Positions 18,942 to 28,086 of a stretch of 64,000 nt of DNA are shown in pieces. The stretch's first letter is position 1. Every line of letters starts with the position of its first letter. Location of the stretch: the NCBI RefSeq assembly GCF_000244915.1, contig NZ_CM001442.1:3286001-3350000 (forward strand), written 5' to 3'. Position numbers and translations under genes: made by a program. The notes under the pieces are model-generated. The model did no database searches. It was not told the DNA's origin and worked only from the letters and a program-made list of their open reading frames with translations. The stretch comes from Bradyrhizobium sp. WSM471. GTDB taxonomy: Bacteria > Pseudomonadota > Alphaproteobacteria > Rhizobiales > Xanthobacteraceae.

Positions 18942-21925
18942 ACAACTCCGCGCCGGGAAACGCGGACAAGCATGGTGAGAGACTTGCCGCACGCTTCGCG
19001 GAGGCTCCCCATATTGCCGCTTCCGTCACCGACCAAGGACGTTTTGAAAGCTGGCTGGCCGAGCTCGAGCCCGCGCAATCTGCCCATCTTGAAGCTCTGC
19101 TGGCTCATCCCTTCGCGCGGGACACACTGGCCGGCATCGCGGAATTCTCGCCTTATCTGTTCGAACTGGTGCGGGCTGATTCGCAGCGCCTGATCCGACT
19201 GCTGGAATGCGATCCGGATGCGCATCTCGCCACGCTGATCGCGGAGGCGAACGGCGCCGTGCTCGCGGCATCCGACGAAGCCGAGGTGATGCGGCTGCTT
19301 CGCCGCATGAAGGCGGCGGCCGCGCTCCTGATCGCACTGTGCGACATCGGCGGGGTCTGGCCGGTGATGCGGGTGACCGCAGCGCTCACCGATGTCGCGG
19401 TGTCCTCGGTGCGGGCGGCGCTTCAGTACCTCCTGCGGCAGGAAGCCGCACGGGGCAAGCTCTTGCCGCCCAATCCCGAGGCGCCGGAGGAGGGCTGCGG
19501 GCTGATCGTGCTTGCGATGGGCAAAATGGGCGCAGGCGAGCTGAACTATTCCAGCGACATCGATCTCATCGTGTTCTTCGATCCCGACAATACGACGCTG
19601 GCCGCGGATATCGAACCCCAGCCATTCTTCGTGAGGGTAACGCAGGGGATGGCACGCATTCTCCAGCAGCGCACCTATGACGGCTACGTCTTCCGCGTCG
19701 ATCTGCGCCTGCGTCCCGATCCATCTTCGACGCAGGTGGCGATTTCGCGTGATGCCGCGCTGAACTATTACGAGCGGGAAGGGCGTACCTGGGAGCGCGC
19801 CGCGATGATCAAGGCGCGCGCCTGCGCCGGCGATCCCAGGGCGGGCGAGGCGCTGCTCGCGGAAATCGCGCCCTTCGTCTGGCGCAAGCATCTCGACTTT
19901 GCCGCGCTTGCCGACGTTCACGACATGAAGCGGCAGATGCAGACCTATCGCGGCCAGAGCGAGGTTGCTGTCGAAGGGCACAACGTGAAGGTCGGGCGCG
20001 GCGGAATCCGCGAGATCGAGTTCTTCGCCCAGACCCAGCAATTGATCGCCGGTGGCCGCCATCCTGAGCTGCGCGTGCGGCCGACGCTCGCCGCGCTTGG
20101 CGTGCTCGCTTCCAGCAATTGGATCACGTTTGCGGCGCGCGACGAGCTGACCACGGCGTACCAATTCCTGCGTCGGGTCGAGCATCGCCTCCAGATGATC
20201 GCAGACGAGCAGACTCACACGCTGCCCGAGGACAAGGAGGCGGTCGAGCGTTTCGCCTGGTTCTTCGGCTATCCGGATCGCGAGGCCTTTGCCCGCGACC
20301 TCTTGCGCCAGCTCGAGATCGTCCAGGGCCACTACGAAAAACTGTTCGAGGGCGACGATCCGACCGGCACGGCCAAGCTGCCGGCGCTCGACTACAGTGC
20401 GGGTCCCGACGATCCGCGGCTGCTTCAGTACCTGGCGACGCTCGGTTTCAAGAAGCCCGCCGCCGTCGCGCAGACCGTGCGTGACTGGATCACCGGCGAC
20501 TACCGCGTGTTCCGCAATGAGGCGACGCGCAATGCCTTCATCGAATTCGTGCCGGCCCTGATCGACGGTCTCGCTCATGCCGAGGAGCCGGATCGGGCCG
20601 TCGTGGCGTTCGACCATTTCCTTGGGGCGCTTCAGCGGGGCGGTCGACTGATCACGCTGCTCGGGCAGAACCGCGATCTCGTTGCGCTGGTCGCCCTGGT
20701 GCTGGGCGCGGCGCCCCGGCTCGGCGAGATGCTGGCGCGGCAGCCGCAACTCATGGACGGCCTGATTGATCCGCGCTTCTTCGGCGCCATGCCCGACAGG
20801 CAGGAATTGTCGGGGCGGCTCGCGAGCACGGTGCAGGATGCCGGCTCTTACGAAGAGTTCCTCGACCGCCTGCGCCTGTTCGGACAGGAGAGCCTGTTCC
20901 TGATCGGAACGCGCATTCTCTCAGGCACGGTCTCAGCACAGCAAGCGAGCACGGCCTTTGCCGACGTCGCCGAGGGCATCGTGCATACCGTGCATGGCCT
21001 CGTCGCCGATCGCTTCGCCGCCCAGCATGGCCGGATCAAGGGGCAGGAGACCGCGATCATCGCGATGGGCCGGCTCGGTAGCCGCGAGATGACAGCGTCG
21101 TCCGATCTCGACCTGATCCTGCTTTACGATTTCGACAGCGACAATCCGGACTCCGACGGTGCGAAGTCATTGCAAGGTGCGCATTACTTCGCCCGCTTCA
21201 CCCAGCGCCTGATCAGCGCGTTCACGACGCGCACCAATTACGGGGTGCTTTACGAGATCGACATGCGGCTGCGCCCCTCGGGGCGCGCCGGCCCTGTGGC
21301 CTCGAGCCTCGTCTCGTTCGCGGACTACCAAGCCAACGAGGCCTGGACCTGGGAGCACATGGCGCTGACCCGTGCGCGCGTCGTGTCGGCTTCGCCCGAA
21401 TTCCGGGAACGGATCGAGCGCGTCATCCGCGATGTCCTGACCCGTCGCCGCGATCCCGCAATCACCGCCAACGACGTCGCCGACATGCGGCGTGCGATCG
21501 CCCAGGAGAAGGGCGAGGCCGATTGCTGGGATCTCAAATATGCCGCCGGCGGCATGGTCGACATCGATTTCATCGCGCAATATCTTCAGCTCGTGCATGC
21601 GCACGAGAAGCCGGAGATTCTCGACGTCGCCAGCATGCAGGTGCTGGAAAATGCATGCAGGCTCGGCGTGCTCGCGCAATCGGAGACCGAGATATTGCGG
21701 GCCGCGGCGCGGCTGTATCACGATCTGACGCAGATCCTGCGGCTCTGCGTCAACGACCGGTTCAAGCCGGAGACCGCCGGCACCGACCTCCTGCGCGTGA
21801 TGGCACGCGCCGGCGATGCGCCGCATTTCTCCTCGCTGGAGGCGCGCGTGAAGGAGACGCAGAGCGAGGTGCGCCGTGTCTTCAGGGCGCTACTGGAAGG
21901 GACGTCGCCTGCTGCAGCGAGGTGA
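18938..21925 (+). CDS. glnE: Glutamine synthetase adenylyltransferase/deadenylylase GlnE
   Basis: The 995-residue protein has the full two-lobed GlnE structure. The N-terminal deadenylylase lobe carries GAGELNYSSDIDLIVFFD and FRVDLRLRPDPSSTQ. The C-terminal adenylyltransferase lobe repeats the motif as GRLGSREMTASSDLDLILLYDFD and YEIDMRLRPSGRAGPV. Each lobe is a nucleotidyltransferase fold followed by a helical GlnD/PII-responsive bundle. GlnE switches glutamine synthetase off by AMP addition and on by phosphorolysis, in response to PII proteins. Its start overlaps the kinase gene by 4 bp. Its last 44 bp overlap the convergent fdsD gene, with no terminator between them. Confidence 0.97.
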   Translation: MNNSAPGNADKHGERLAARFAEAPHIAASVTDQGRFESWLAELEPAQSAHLEALLAHPFARDTLAGIAEFSPYLFELVRADSQRLIRLLECDPDAHLATLIAEANGAVLAASDEAEVMRLLRRMKAAAALLIALCDIGGVWPVMRVTAALTDVAVSSVRAALQYLLRQEAARGKLLPPNPEAPEEGCGLIVLAMGKMGAGELNYSSDIDLIVFFDPDNTTLAADIEPQPFFVRVTQGMARILQQRTYDGYVFRVDLRLRPDPSSTQVAISRDAALNYYEREGRTWERAAMIKARACAGDPRAGEALLAEIAPFVWRKHLDFAALADVHDMKRQMQTYRGQSEVAVEGHNVKVGRGGIREIEFFAQTQQLIAGGRHPELRVRPTLAALGVLASSNWITFAARDELTTAYQFLRRVEHRLQMIADEQTHTLPEDKEAVERFAWFFGYPDREAFARDLLRQLEIVQGHYEKLFEGDDPTGTAKLPALDYSAGPDDPRLLQYLATLGFKKPAAVAQTVRDWITGDYRVFRNEATRNAFIEFVPALIDGLAHAEEPDRAVVAFDHFLGALQRGGRLITLLGQNRDLVALVALVLGAAPRLGEMLARQPQLMDGLIDPRFFGAMPDRQELSGRLASTVQDAGSYEEFLDRLRLFGQESLFLIGTRILSGTVSAQQASTAFADVAEGIVHTVHGLVADRFAAQHGRIKGQETAIIAMGRLGSREMTASSDLDLILLYDFDSDNPDSDGAKSLQGAHYFARFTQRLISAFTTRTNYGVLYEIDMRLRPSGRAGPVASSLVSFADYQANEAWTWEHMALTRARVVSASPEFRERIERVIRDVLTRRRDPAITANDVADMRRAIAQEKGEADCWDLKYAAGGMVDIDFIAQYLQLVHAHEKPEILDVASMQVLENACRLGVLAQSETEILRAAARLYHDLTQILRLCVNDRFKPETAGTDLLRVMARAGDAPHFSSLEARVKETQSEVRRVFRALLEGTSPAAAR

Positions 21926-22115
21926 GCGCGTCCCGCACGTTCGGCTCCAGGCCCGCGCCGCCGGCATCGAGATGGGCGAAGATCGCGCGCTTCATCCGCG
22001 GATCCCAGAACTTCTTGATGTGGTCGGCGATCCCCTGCACGGCCTTGTCGTGGCCCTGGCTCCGGAAGAACGTGCCGATCTGGTTGGCCATGTAGATCAG
22101 GCGGTCAGGCGACAT
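21882..22115 (-). CDS. fdsD: Formate dehydrogenase delta subunit FdsD
   Basis: The 77-residue protein starts at the ATG at 22115 (MSPDRLIYMANQIGTFFRSQ), and the first 60 residues match the FdsD family: a helix, then IADHIKKFWDPRMKRAIFAHLD. A longer reading frame upstream is out of character. The subunit is small, has no cofactor motif and is needed for assembly or stability of the NAD-dependent molybdenum formate dehydrogenase. It is the last gene of the operon. The ATG lies inside the end of fdhD (11-bp overlap), and its C-terminus overlaps the end of glnE on the other strand. Confidence 0.9.
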   Translation of the reverse strand: MSPDRLIYMANQIGTFFRSQGHDKAVQGIADHIKKFWDPRMKRAIFAHLDAGGAGLEPNVRDALTSLQQATSLPVAP

Positions 22116-22932
22116 CGAGAACCTCCGTGGCATGACGGGCGACAACCCGGCCGCCATGCGAAAACACTTCGAACCCGTCCTGGCGGGCAATGGCAATCAG
22201 CGTGATGCCGGCGGCCTCCGCGGTGCGCACCGCGAGCGCGGTCGGCGCAGAGACGGCCACCATCACCGGCGCGCCGATGGCGGCGGTCTTCTGCACCATC
22301 TCGACCGAGACGCGGCTCGTCAGCAGCACGATGCCGCCGCTTGCAGCCGTGCGGCTGCGCGCCAGCGAACCGGCGAGCTTGTCGAGCGCGTTGTGGCGAC
22401 CGACATCCTCACGCAGCGCAACGATACCGCCGGCAGGCGACCAGAACGCGGCGGCGTGAACGGCGCGGGTTTGCAGATTGATCGATTGCAGTGGTGCGAT
22501 GGTCTGCATCGCCGCCATGATCTGCTCGGGCGCAAACGTCTGTCCCTGCGGCACGATGGCCGCAGGCCGCACGGCTTCGGCAATCGAGTCGATGCCGCAA
22601 ATGCCGCAGCCGGTCGGGCCGGCGATGTGGCGGCGGCGCTCGCCGATGCGCGCGGCATCTTCCGAAGCCAGCCACATGCGCAGCTCGATGCCGTCGTCGA
22701 GGCGGACCATTTCGAGCGACTTGATGTCATCGACGGATTTGATGATGCCTTCGTCCAGGCTGAAGCCGACGGCAAAATCCTCGAGGTTCTGCGGCGTCCC
22801 CATCATGACGGCGTAGGTGCCGCCATTGTAGGTCAGTGCCAGCGGCGTCTCCTCCGGAATCAGCCGCGCTCCTTCAGACGCGGCACCGTCGCGCCAGATC
22901 TCGCGGTCGATGGCCTGGACCGGCACGTGCAT
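22105..22932 (-). CDS. fdhD: Formate dehydrogenase accessory sulfurtransferase FdhD (FdsC)
   Basis: The start at the ATG at 22932 gives 275 residues; upstream sequence in the same frame is an arginine-rich shadow of fdsA. It contains LTYNGGTYAVMMGTPQNLEDFAVGFSLDEGI, the functional cysteine pair in GPTGCGICGIDSIAEAV, and LREDVGRHNALDKLAG. FdhD passes sulfur from a cysteine desulfurase to the molybdenum-bis-MGD cofactor before insertion into FdsA. It lies 4 bp downstream of fdsA and overlaps fdsD by 11 bp. In Ralstonia-type operons the same position is called fdsC. Confidence 0.95.
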   Translation of the reverse strand: MHVPVQAIDREIWRDGAASEGARLIPEETPLALTYNGGTYAVMMGTPQNLEDFAVGFSLDEGIIKSVDDIKSLEMVRLDDGIELRMWLASEDAARIGERRRHIAGPTGCGICGIDSIAEAVRPAAIVPQGQTFAPEQIMAAMQTIAPLQSINLQTRAVHAAAFWSPAGGIVALREDVGRHNALDKLAGSLARSRTAASGGIVLLTSRVSVEMVQKTAAIGAPVMVAVSAPTALAVRTAEAAGITLIAIARQDGFEVFSHGGRVVARHATEVLDVA

Positions 22933-22936
22933 GCCG

Positions 22937-25822
22937 CTACTCCGCAGCCTCGGCCGGCGCGATGCGGCGGGAATGCCGCGCCTGCGCGCCGTAGGCCTTC
23001 TGCCAGTCGGACGGGCCGTTCGACGGCGATATCTGCACCGCCGTGACCTTGTATTCGGGGCAGTTGGTCGCCCAGTCCGAATAGTCGGTCGTGATGACGT
23101 TGGCCTGGGTGTCCGGATGGTGGAAGGTGGTGTAGACGACGCCCGGCGCGACGCGATCGGTGATCTCCGCACGCAGCGTGGTCTCGCCGGCGCGGCTCTT
23201 CAGCCGCACCCAGTCCCCATCGCGCACGCCGCGCTGTTCGGCATCGTGCGGATGGATCTCCAGCCGATCCTCGGCATGCCAGACCACGTTCTCGGTGCGC
23301 CGGGTCTGTGCGCCGACATTGTACTGGCTGAGGATGCGGCCTGTGGTGAGCAGCAGCGGATAGCGCGGGCCGGTGCGTTCGTCGGTCGCGACATATTCGG
23401 TGACGACGAACTTGCCCTTGCCGCGGACGAAGCCGTCGATATGCATCACCGGCGTGCCCTCGGGCGCCTTGTCGTTGCAGGGCCACTGCACCGAGCCGAG
23501 CTCGTCGAGCTTGGCATAGGAGACGCCGGCGAAGGTCGGGGTCAGCGCCGCGATCTCGTCCATGATCTCGGAAGGATGGCTGTAAGTCATCTCGAAGCCC
23601 ATGGCCCTGGCGAGGCCGATGGTGACTTCCCAGTCGGCGAGGCCGTTCTTCGGCGTCATCAACTTGCGGACGCGCTGGATGCGGCGCTCGGCGTTGGTGA
23701 AGGTGCCGTCCTTCTCGAGGAAGCTGGAGCCCGGCAGGAACACATGGGCGTAGTTCGCGGTCTCGTTCAGGAAGAGGTCGTGGACGATGACGCATTCCAT
23801 CGCCGCTAGTGCTGCTACCACATGCTTGGTGTTGGGATCGGATTGCAGGATGTCCTCGCCCTGCACGTAGATCCCCATGAACGTGCCGTCCACCGCGGCG
23901 TCGAACATGTTGGGAATGCGCAGGCCCGGCTCGGGGTTGAGCTTGACGTTCCACAGCGCCTCGAACTGGTCCCGCACGGCATCGCCCGAGATGTGGCGGT
24001 AGCCGGGGAGCTCGTGCGGGAACGAGCCCATGTCGCAGGAGCCCTGCACGTTGTTCTGGCCGCGTAGCGGGTTCACGCCGACACCGGGACGACCGATATT
24101 GCCCGTGGCCATCGCGAGGTTGGCGATCGCGATCACGGTGGTCGAGCCCTGGCTGTGCTCGGTGACGCCGAGACCATAATAGATCGCGCCGTTGCCGCCG
24201 GTGGCGTAGACGCGCGCTGCTTCGCGCAGATCGTTCGGATCGACGCCGGTGAGGATGGCGGTGGATTCCGGGCTGTTGTTTGGTTGGGCGACGAACGCCG
24301 CCCATTCCTCGAATTCGCTCCAGTCGCAGCGCTCGCGTACGAAAGCTTCGTTGGCAAGGCCTTCGGTGACGATCACATGCGCCAGTGCCGTCATGACCGC
24401 GACGTTGGTGCCGGGCATCAGCGGCAGGTGGAGCGCCTTCACATGCGGCGATTCGACCATCTCGGTGCGGCGCGGATCGATCACGATCAGCTTGGCGCCT
24501 TGGCGCAGCCGCTTCTTCAGGCGGGAGGCGAACACCGGGTGGGCCGAAGCGGGGTTGGCACCGATGATGACGACGACGTCGGTGTGCTCGACCGAGTCGA
24601 AATCCTGCGTGCCGGCAGAGGTACCGAACGTGGTCGAGAGGCCATAGCCGGTCGGGGAGTGGCAGACGCGCGCGCAGGTGTCGACATTGTTGTTGCCGAA
24701 GCCGGCGCGGATCAGCTTCTGCACCAGATAGGTCTCTTCATTGGTGCAGCGGGACGACGTGATGCCACCGATGGCATCGCGGCCGTATTTCTTCTGGATG
24801 CCGCGCATCCTGTCGGCGGCAAACGAGAATGCCTCGTCCCATGACACTTCGCGCCAGGGATCCTCGATCCGCTCGCGGATCATCGGGTTGAGGATGCGTT
24901 CCCTGTGGTTGGTGTAGCCCCAGGCGAAGCGGCCCTTGACGCAGGAATGGCCGCGATTGGCCTTGCCGTCCTTGTACGGCACCATGCGGACGACTTCCTC
25001 GCCGCGCATCTCAGCCTTGAAGGCGCAGCCGACGCCGCAATAGGCGCAGGTGGTGACGACCGAGTGTTCGGGCTGGCCGATCTCGATCACGGATTTCTCG
25101 GTCAGTGTGGCGGTCGGGCAGGCCTGCACGCAGGCGCCGCAGGAGACGCATTCGGAGCCGAGGAAGCTCTCGCTCATGCCGGGCGAGACGCGGCTGTCGA
25201 AGCCGCGGCCGGAGATCGTGAGCGCGAAGGTGCCTTGCACCTCCTCGCAGGCGCGGACGCAGCGCGAGCAGACAATGCACTTGGAGGGATCGTAGGTGAA
25301 GTACGGGTTGGAATCGTCCTTCGGCATCCAGGCGGCGTTGATCTCGCCATTGGACTTGCCAGGCGTCTTGGCGAAGACGTGGTTCTCGCCTTCATAGCCG
25401 TAACGCACGTCGCGCAGGCCCACGGCGCCGGCCATGTCCTGCAACTCGCAATCGCCGTTGGCACCGCAGGTGAGGCAGTCGAGCGGATGGTCGGAGATGT
25501 AGAGCTCCATCACGCCCTTGCGCAGCTTCTTGAGCCGTTCGCTCTGGGTGTGCACGATCAGGCCGGACATGACAGGCGTGGTACAGGAGGCCGGCGTGCC
25601 GGCGCGGCCCTCGATTTCGACGACGCAAAGCCTGCACGAGCCGAATGCGTCGACCATGTCGGTCGCGCAGAGTTTCGGTATCTGATGGCCGGCGTCCATC
25701 GCCGCCCGCATGATCGAGGTGCCCTCGGGCACCGTGACCTGGTTGCCGTCGATGGTCAGCGTCACCATCGTTTCCGATTTCGAGCGCGGCGTACCGAAGT
25801 CGATTTCTTCGATCAGAGACAT
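22937..25822 (-). CDS. fdsA: NAD-dependent formate dehydrogenase catalytic subunit FdsA
   Basis: The 961-residue molybdoenzyme has a strong ribosome binding site (GGAGAACGACA before ATG). The N-terminal [2Fe-2S] domain uses Cys52, 63, 66 and 80. A NuoG-like HxxxC cluster (HPLDCLTCGANGDCELQ) and two ferredoxin clusters (CIVCSRCVRACEE, CVSCGACVQACP) follow. The molybdopterin domain begins with the [4Fe-4S] set CAYCGVGC...C. The molybdenum ligand is cysteine, not selenocysteine, in DTCARVCHSPTGYG. The complex oxidises formate to CO2 and reduces NAD. It could consume formate from oxalyl-CoA decarboxylation encoded at 54-57 kb. Confidence 0.97.
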   Translation of the reverse strand: MSLIEEIDFGTPRSKSETMVTLTIDGNQVTVPEGTSIMRAAMDAGHQIPKLCATDMVDAFGSCRLCVVEIEGRAGTPASCTTPVMSGLIVHTQSERLKKLRKGVMELYISDHPLDCLTCGANGDCELQDMAGAVGLRDVRYGYEGENHVFAKTPGKSNGEINAAWMPKDDSNPYFTYDPSKCIVCSRCVRACEEVQGTFALTISGRGFDSRVSPGMSESFLGSECVSCGACVQACPTATLTEKSVIEIGQPEHSVVTTCAYCGVGCAFKAEMRGEEVVRMVPYKDGKANRGHSCVKGRFAWGYTNHRERILNPMIRERIEDPWREVSWDEAFSFAADRMRGIQKKYGRDAIGGITSSRCTNEETYLVQKLIRAGFGNNNVDTCARVCHSPTGYGLSTTFGTSAGTQDFDSVEHTDVVVIIGANPASAHPVFASRLKKRLRQGAKLIVIDPRRTEMVESPHVKALHLPLMPGTNVAVMTALAHVIVTEGLANEAFVRERCDWSEFEEWAAFVAQPNNSPESTAILTGVDPNDLREAARVYATGGNGAIYYGLGVTEHSQGSTTVIAIANLAMATGNIGRPGVGVNPLRGQNNVQGSCDMGSFPHELPGYRHISGDAVRDQFEALWNVKLNPEPGLRIPNMFDAAVDGTFMGIYVQGEDILQSDPNTKHVVAALAAMECVIVHDLFLNETANYAHVFLPGSSFLEKDGTFTNAERRIQRVRKLMTPKNGLADWEVTIGLARAMGFEMTYSHPSEIMDEIAALTPTFAGVSYAKLDELGSVQWPCNDKAPEGTPVMHIDGFVRGKGKFVVTEYVATDERTGPRYPLLLTTGRILSQYNVGAQTRRTENVVWHAEDRLEIHPHDAEQRGVRDGDWVRLKSRAGETTLRAEITDRVAPGVVYTTFHHPDTQANVITTDYSDWATNCPEYKVTAVQISPSNGPSDWQKAYGAQARHSRRIAPAEAAE

Positions 25823-25832
25823 TGTCGTTCTC

Positions 25833-27389
25833 CTATTCCGCGGCCTGAAGCGTGGTCGGGGCCGGGACGAAATCCTCCCGGAAGTGCTTCAATGCGCTGA
25901 GCACGGGGTAGGGCGTGAAGCCGCCGAGCGCGCAGAGCGAGCCGAATTTCATGGTGTTGCAGAGGTCTTCGACGAGTGCGAGATTTTCGTTCACGCGTTC
26001 GCCGTTGATGATCTTCTCGATGGTCTCGACGCCGCGGGTCGAACCGATCCGGCACGGCGTGCACTTGCCGCAGGATTCGATGGCGCAGAATTCCATGGCG
26101 AAACGCGCCTGCTTGCGCATGTCGACGCTGTCGTCGAACACGACGATGCCGCCATGGCCGATCAGGCCGTCGCGCGCGGCGAAGGCCTCGTAGTCGAACG
26201 GCGTGTCGAACAGCGCGCGCGGGAAGTAGGCGCCCAAGGGGCCGCCGACCTGCACCGCGCGGATCGGACGGCCCGTGAACGTGCCGCCGCCGATGTCGTC
26301 GACGAGCTCGCCGAGCGTGACGCCAAACGCGGTCTCGAACAGCCCGCCGCGGCGGATGTTGCCGGCGAGCTGAATCGGCATCGTACCGCGCGAGCGACCC
26401 ATGCCGAAATCGGCATAGGCCTTGGCGCCTTCGGCCAGGATGAAGGGGATTGCGGCGAACGACAGCACGTTGTTGATGACGGTCGGCTTGCCGAACAGGC
26501 CGTGATGCGCGGGCAGTGGCGGCTTTGCGCGCACGAGGCCGCGGCGGCCTTCGAGGCTTTCCAGCAGCGAGGTCTCTTCGCCGCAAACGTAAGCGCCGGC
26601 GCCGACGCGGACCTCGAGATCGAAGCTGTGCGTGGAGCCGCCGATGTTCGCGCCGAGATAGTCGTCGCGCTTCGCAGCCTGGATGGCCGCGTTCATCGCC
26701 TCGACCGCGTGCGGATATTCGCTGCGGATGTAGATGTAGCCCTTGGTCGCGCCGACGGTGATGCCGGCGGTCGTCATGCCCTCGATGACGAGGAAGGGAT
26801 CGCCTTCCATGATCATGCGGTCGGCGAAGGTGCCGCTGTCGCCTTCGTCGGCGTTGCAGACGATGAACTTGCGATCCGCTTTCGCCTGCGCGACCGTCTT
26901 CCACTTGATGCCGGTCGGGAAGCCGGCGCCGCCGCGGCCGCGCAGGCCGGACGCCGTCACTTCATTGAGGATGGCTTCCGAGCCGAGCGACAGCGCGCGT
27001 TCGAGGCCCTTGTAGCCGCCATGGGTGCGGTAGTCGTCGAGCGAGCGCGGGTCGATCACGCCGCAGCGCGCGAAGGTGAGGCGGGTCTGGCGCTTGAGCC
27101 AGGGGATCTCGTCCGTGGCCCCGAGCCGCAGCAGATGCTGCGTATTGCTCGCGAGCGCGTCGAGCAGGGAGGGCACATCGGTCTCGGTCACAGGGCCGAA
27201 CGCGATCCGGCCCTGCGGCGTCGCGACCTCGACCAGCGGCTCGAGCCAGTACAGGCCGCGCGAGCCGGTCCTGACGATCTCGACGGCAATGCCACGCTTG
27301 GCTGCAGCCTGCTCCAGTGCCAGCGCGACCTCGTCGGCGCCGACCGCAAGCGCACCCGCATCGCGAGAGACATATAGACGGATGCTCAT
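25833..27389 (-). CDS. fdsB: Formate dehydrogenase NADH/FMN subunit FdsB
   Basis: From the ATG at 27389 (MSIRLYVSRDAGALAVGADE) the protein is 518 residues; in-frame sequence upstream belongs to fdsG in another frame. The N-terminal thioredoxin-like domain (about 1-90) is followed by the NuoF-like core. This has the FMN/NADH-binding motifs GLRGRGGAGFPTGIKW and CNADEGDSGTFADR, AYVCGEETSLLESLEG, and a [4Fe-4S] site with ESCGKCTPCRIG plus a later cysteine in GSLCALGG. It transfers electrons from FdsA to NAD. It overlaps fdsG by 4 bp and lies 10 bp upstream of fdsA. Confidence 0.96.
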   Translation of the reverse strand: MSIRLYVSRDAGALAVGADEVALALEQAAAKRGIAVEIVRTGSRGLYWLEPLVEVATPQGRIAFGPVTETDVPSLLDALASNTQHLLRLGATDEIPWLKRQTRLTFARCGVIDPRSLDDYRTHGGYKGLERALSLGSEAILNEVTASGLRGRGGAGFPTGIKWKTVAQAKADRKFIVCNADEGDSGTFADRMIMEGDPFLVIEGMTTAGITVGATKGYIYIRSEYPHAVEAMNAAIQAAKRDDYLGANIGGSTHSFDLEVRVGAGAYVCGEETSLLESLEGRRGLVRAKPPLPAHHGLFGKPTVINNVLSFAAIPFILAEGAKAYADFGMGRSRGTMPIQLAGNIRRGGLFETAFGVTLGELVDDIGGGTFTGRPIRAVQVGGPLGAYFPRALFDTPFDYEAFAARDGLIGHGGIVVFDDSVDMRKQARFAMEFCAIESCGKCTPCRIGSTRGVETIEKIINGERVNENLALVEDLCNTMKFGSLCALGGFTPYPVLSALKHFREDFVPAPTTLQAAE

Positions 27390-27862
27390 CGCTGCACCTG
27401 CGCAACGAGAGCATCGATGCGCTTTTCGTCGAGCCGGCCGATAAGCCGGCCGTCGAGCATCGCGGACGGCGCTGTTGCGCACAGTCCGAGGCAGTAGATC
27501 GGCTCCAGGGTGACGCGGTCATCGGCGGTGGTGTGGCCGAGCGACACGCCGAGCTTCGCCTCCGCACGCGCAGCCAGCGCGTCACCGCCCGCCGCCTGAC
27601 AGGCCTCCGCGCGGCAGAGTTTCAGCACATGGCGGCCGGCCGGCTTGTGGCGGAAATCATGGTAGAACGTGAACACGCCATGCACTTCGGCGCGGGACAG
27701 ATTGAGCGCTTGCGCCACCATGGGAATGGCTGCCACCGGCACGTAGCCGAACGCCTCCTGGAGCGCGTGCAGGATGACCAGCGTCGCGCCTTCCTGCTTG
27801 CTGTGTTCGGCGATAATCTCGGCCCCGCGCGTTTCGTCCCAAGGCTCGTAAACCGTTGTCAT
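27386..27862 (-). CDS. fdsG: Formate dehydrogenase gamma subunit FdsG
   Basis: The 158-residue NuoE-like protein has a helical N-terminus (AEHSKQEGATLVILHALQEAFGYVPV) and a thioredoxin-like domain with a [2Fe-2S] site formed by Cys83, Cys88, Cys124 and Cys128 (CRAEAC and CLGLC). It relays electrons between FdsA and FdsB. It is the first gene of the operon. The 225 bp upstream separate it from a divergently transcribed LysR gene, the usual arrangement for LysR control of the target operon. Confidence 0.95.
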   Translation of the reverse strand: MTTVYEPWDETRGAEIIAEHSKQEGATLVILHALQEAFGYVPVAAIPMVAQALNLSRAEVHGVFTFYHDFRHKPAGRHVLKLCRAEACQAAGGDALAARAEAKLGVSLGHTTADDRVTLEPIYCLGLCATAPSAMLDGRLIGRLDEKRIDALVAQVQR

Positions 27863-27890
27863 TCTTCGTTCTCGACCAGAGCGTCTGCTG

Positions 27891-27998
27891 ATCGCAAACT
27901 ATTTGGAATCGTTCGAAGATCAATAAAGCTGTCTCATGCTGCGATTGCGGATTCAGATCGATTTGCGATGGCAATCACTCGATTTGAAATTGCGATTG
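27891..27998. promoter_or_regulatory. Repeated TTGCGAT motifs in the fdsG-LysR intergenic region
   Basis: The divergent promoter region carries ATCGCAAA at 27891-27898 and its exact inverse TTTGCGAT at 27962-27969. Further direct copies or near copies of TGCGAT occur at 27940-27945, 27964-27969 and 27991-27996. Paired inverted half-sites spread over about 100 bp between a LysR gene and its target are typical of LysR operators. Which copies are bound, and whether formate is the effector, is not visible. Confidence 0.45.
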
Positions 27999-28086
27999 GA
28001 GCCGTCCGCCATGCGGTTTTTGCGTGTTGGAAGGGGGAAGGCCATGCTAGCTTGTATGCCACCACACGATCCGAGGGGATGAATGG

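Noticed and set aside
18668..20749. Minus-strand frame of 693 codons across glnE
   Set aside because: It is a mirror of the GlnE reading frame with basic, histidine-rich composition and no domain pattern.
25710..27377. Plus-strand frame of 555 codons over fdsB
   Set aside because: The fdsB product has complete cofactor motifs on the opposite strand; this frame is a shadow.
28047..28065. Half copy of the oxalate palindrome (TTGTATGCCACC) upstream of the LysR gene
   Set aside because: Only one half-site is present; the second half lacks ATGCCA at the right spacing, so it is not counted as an operator.
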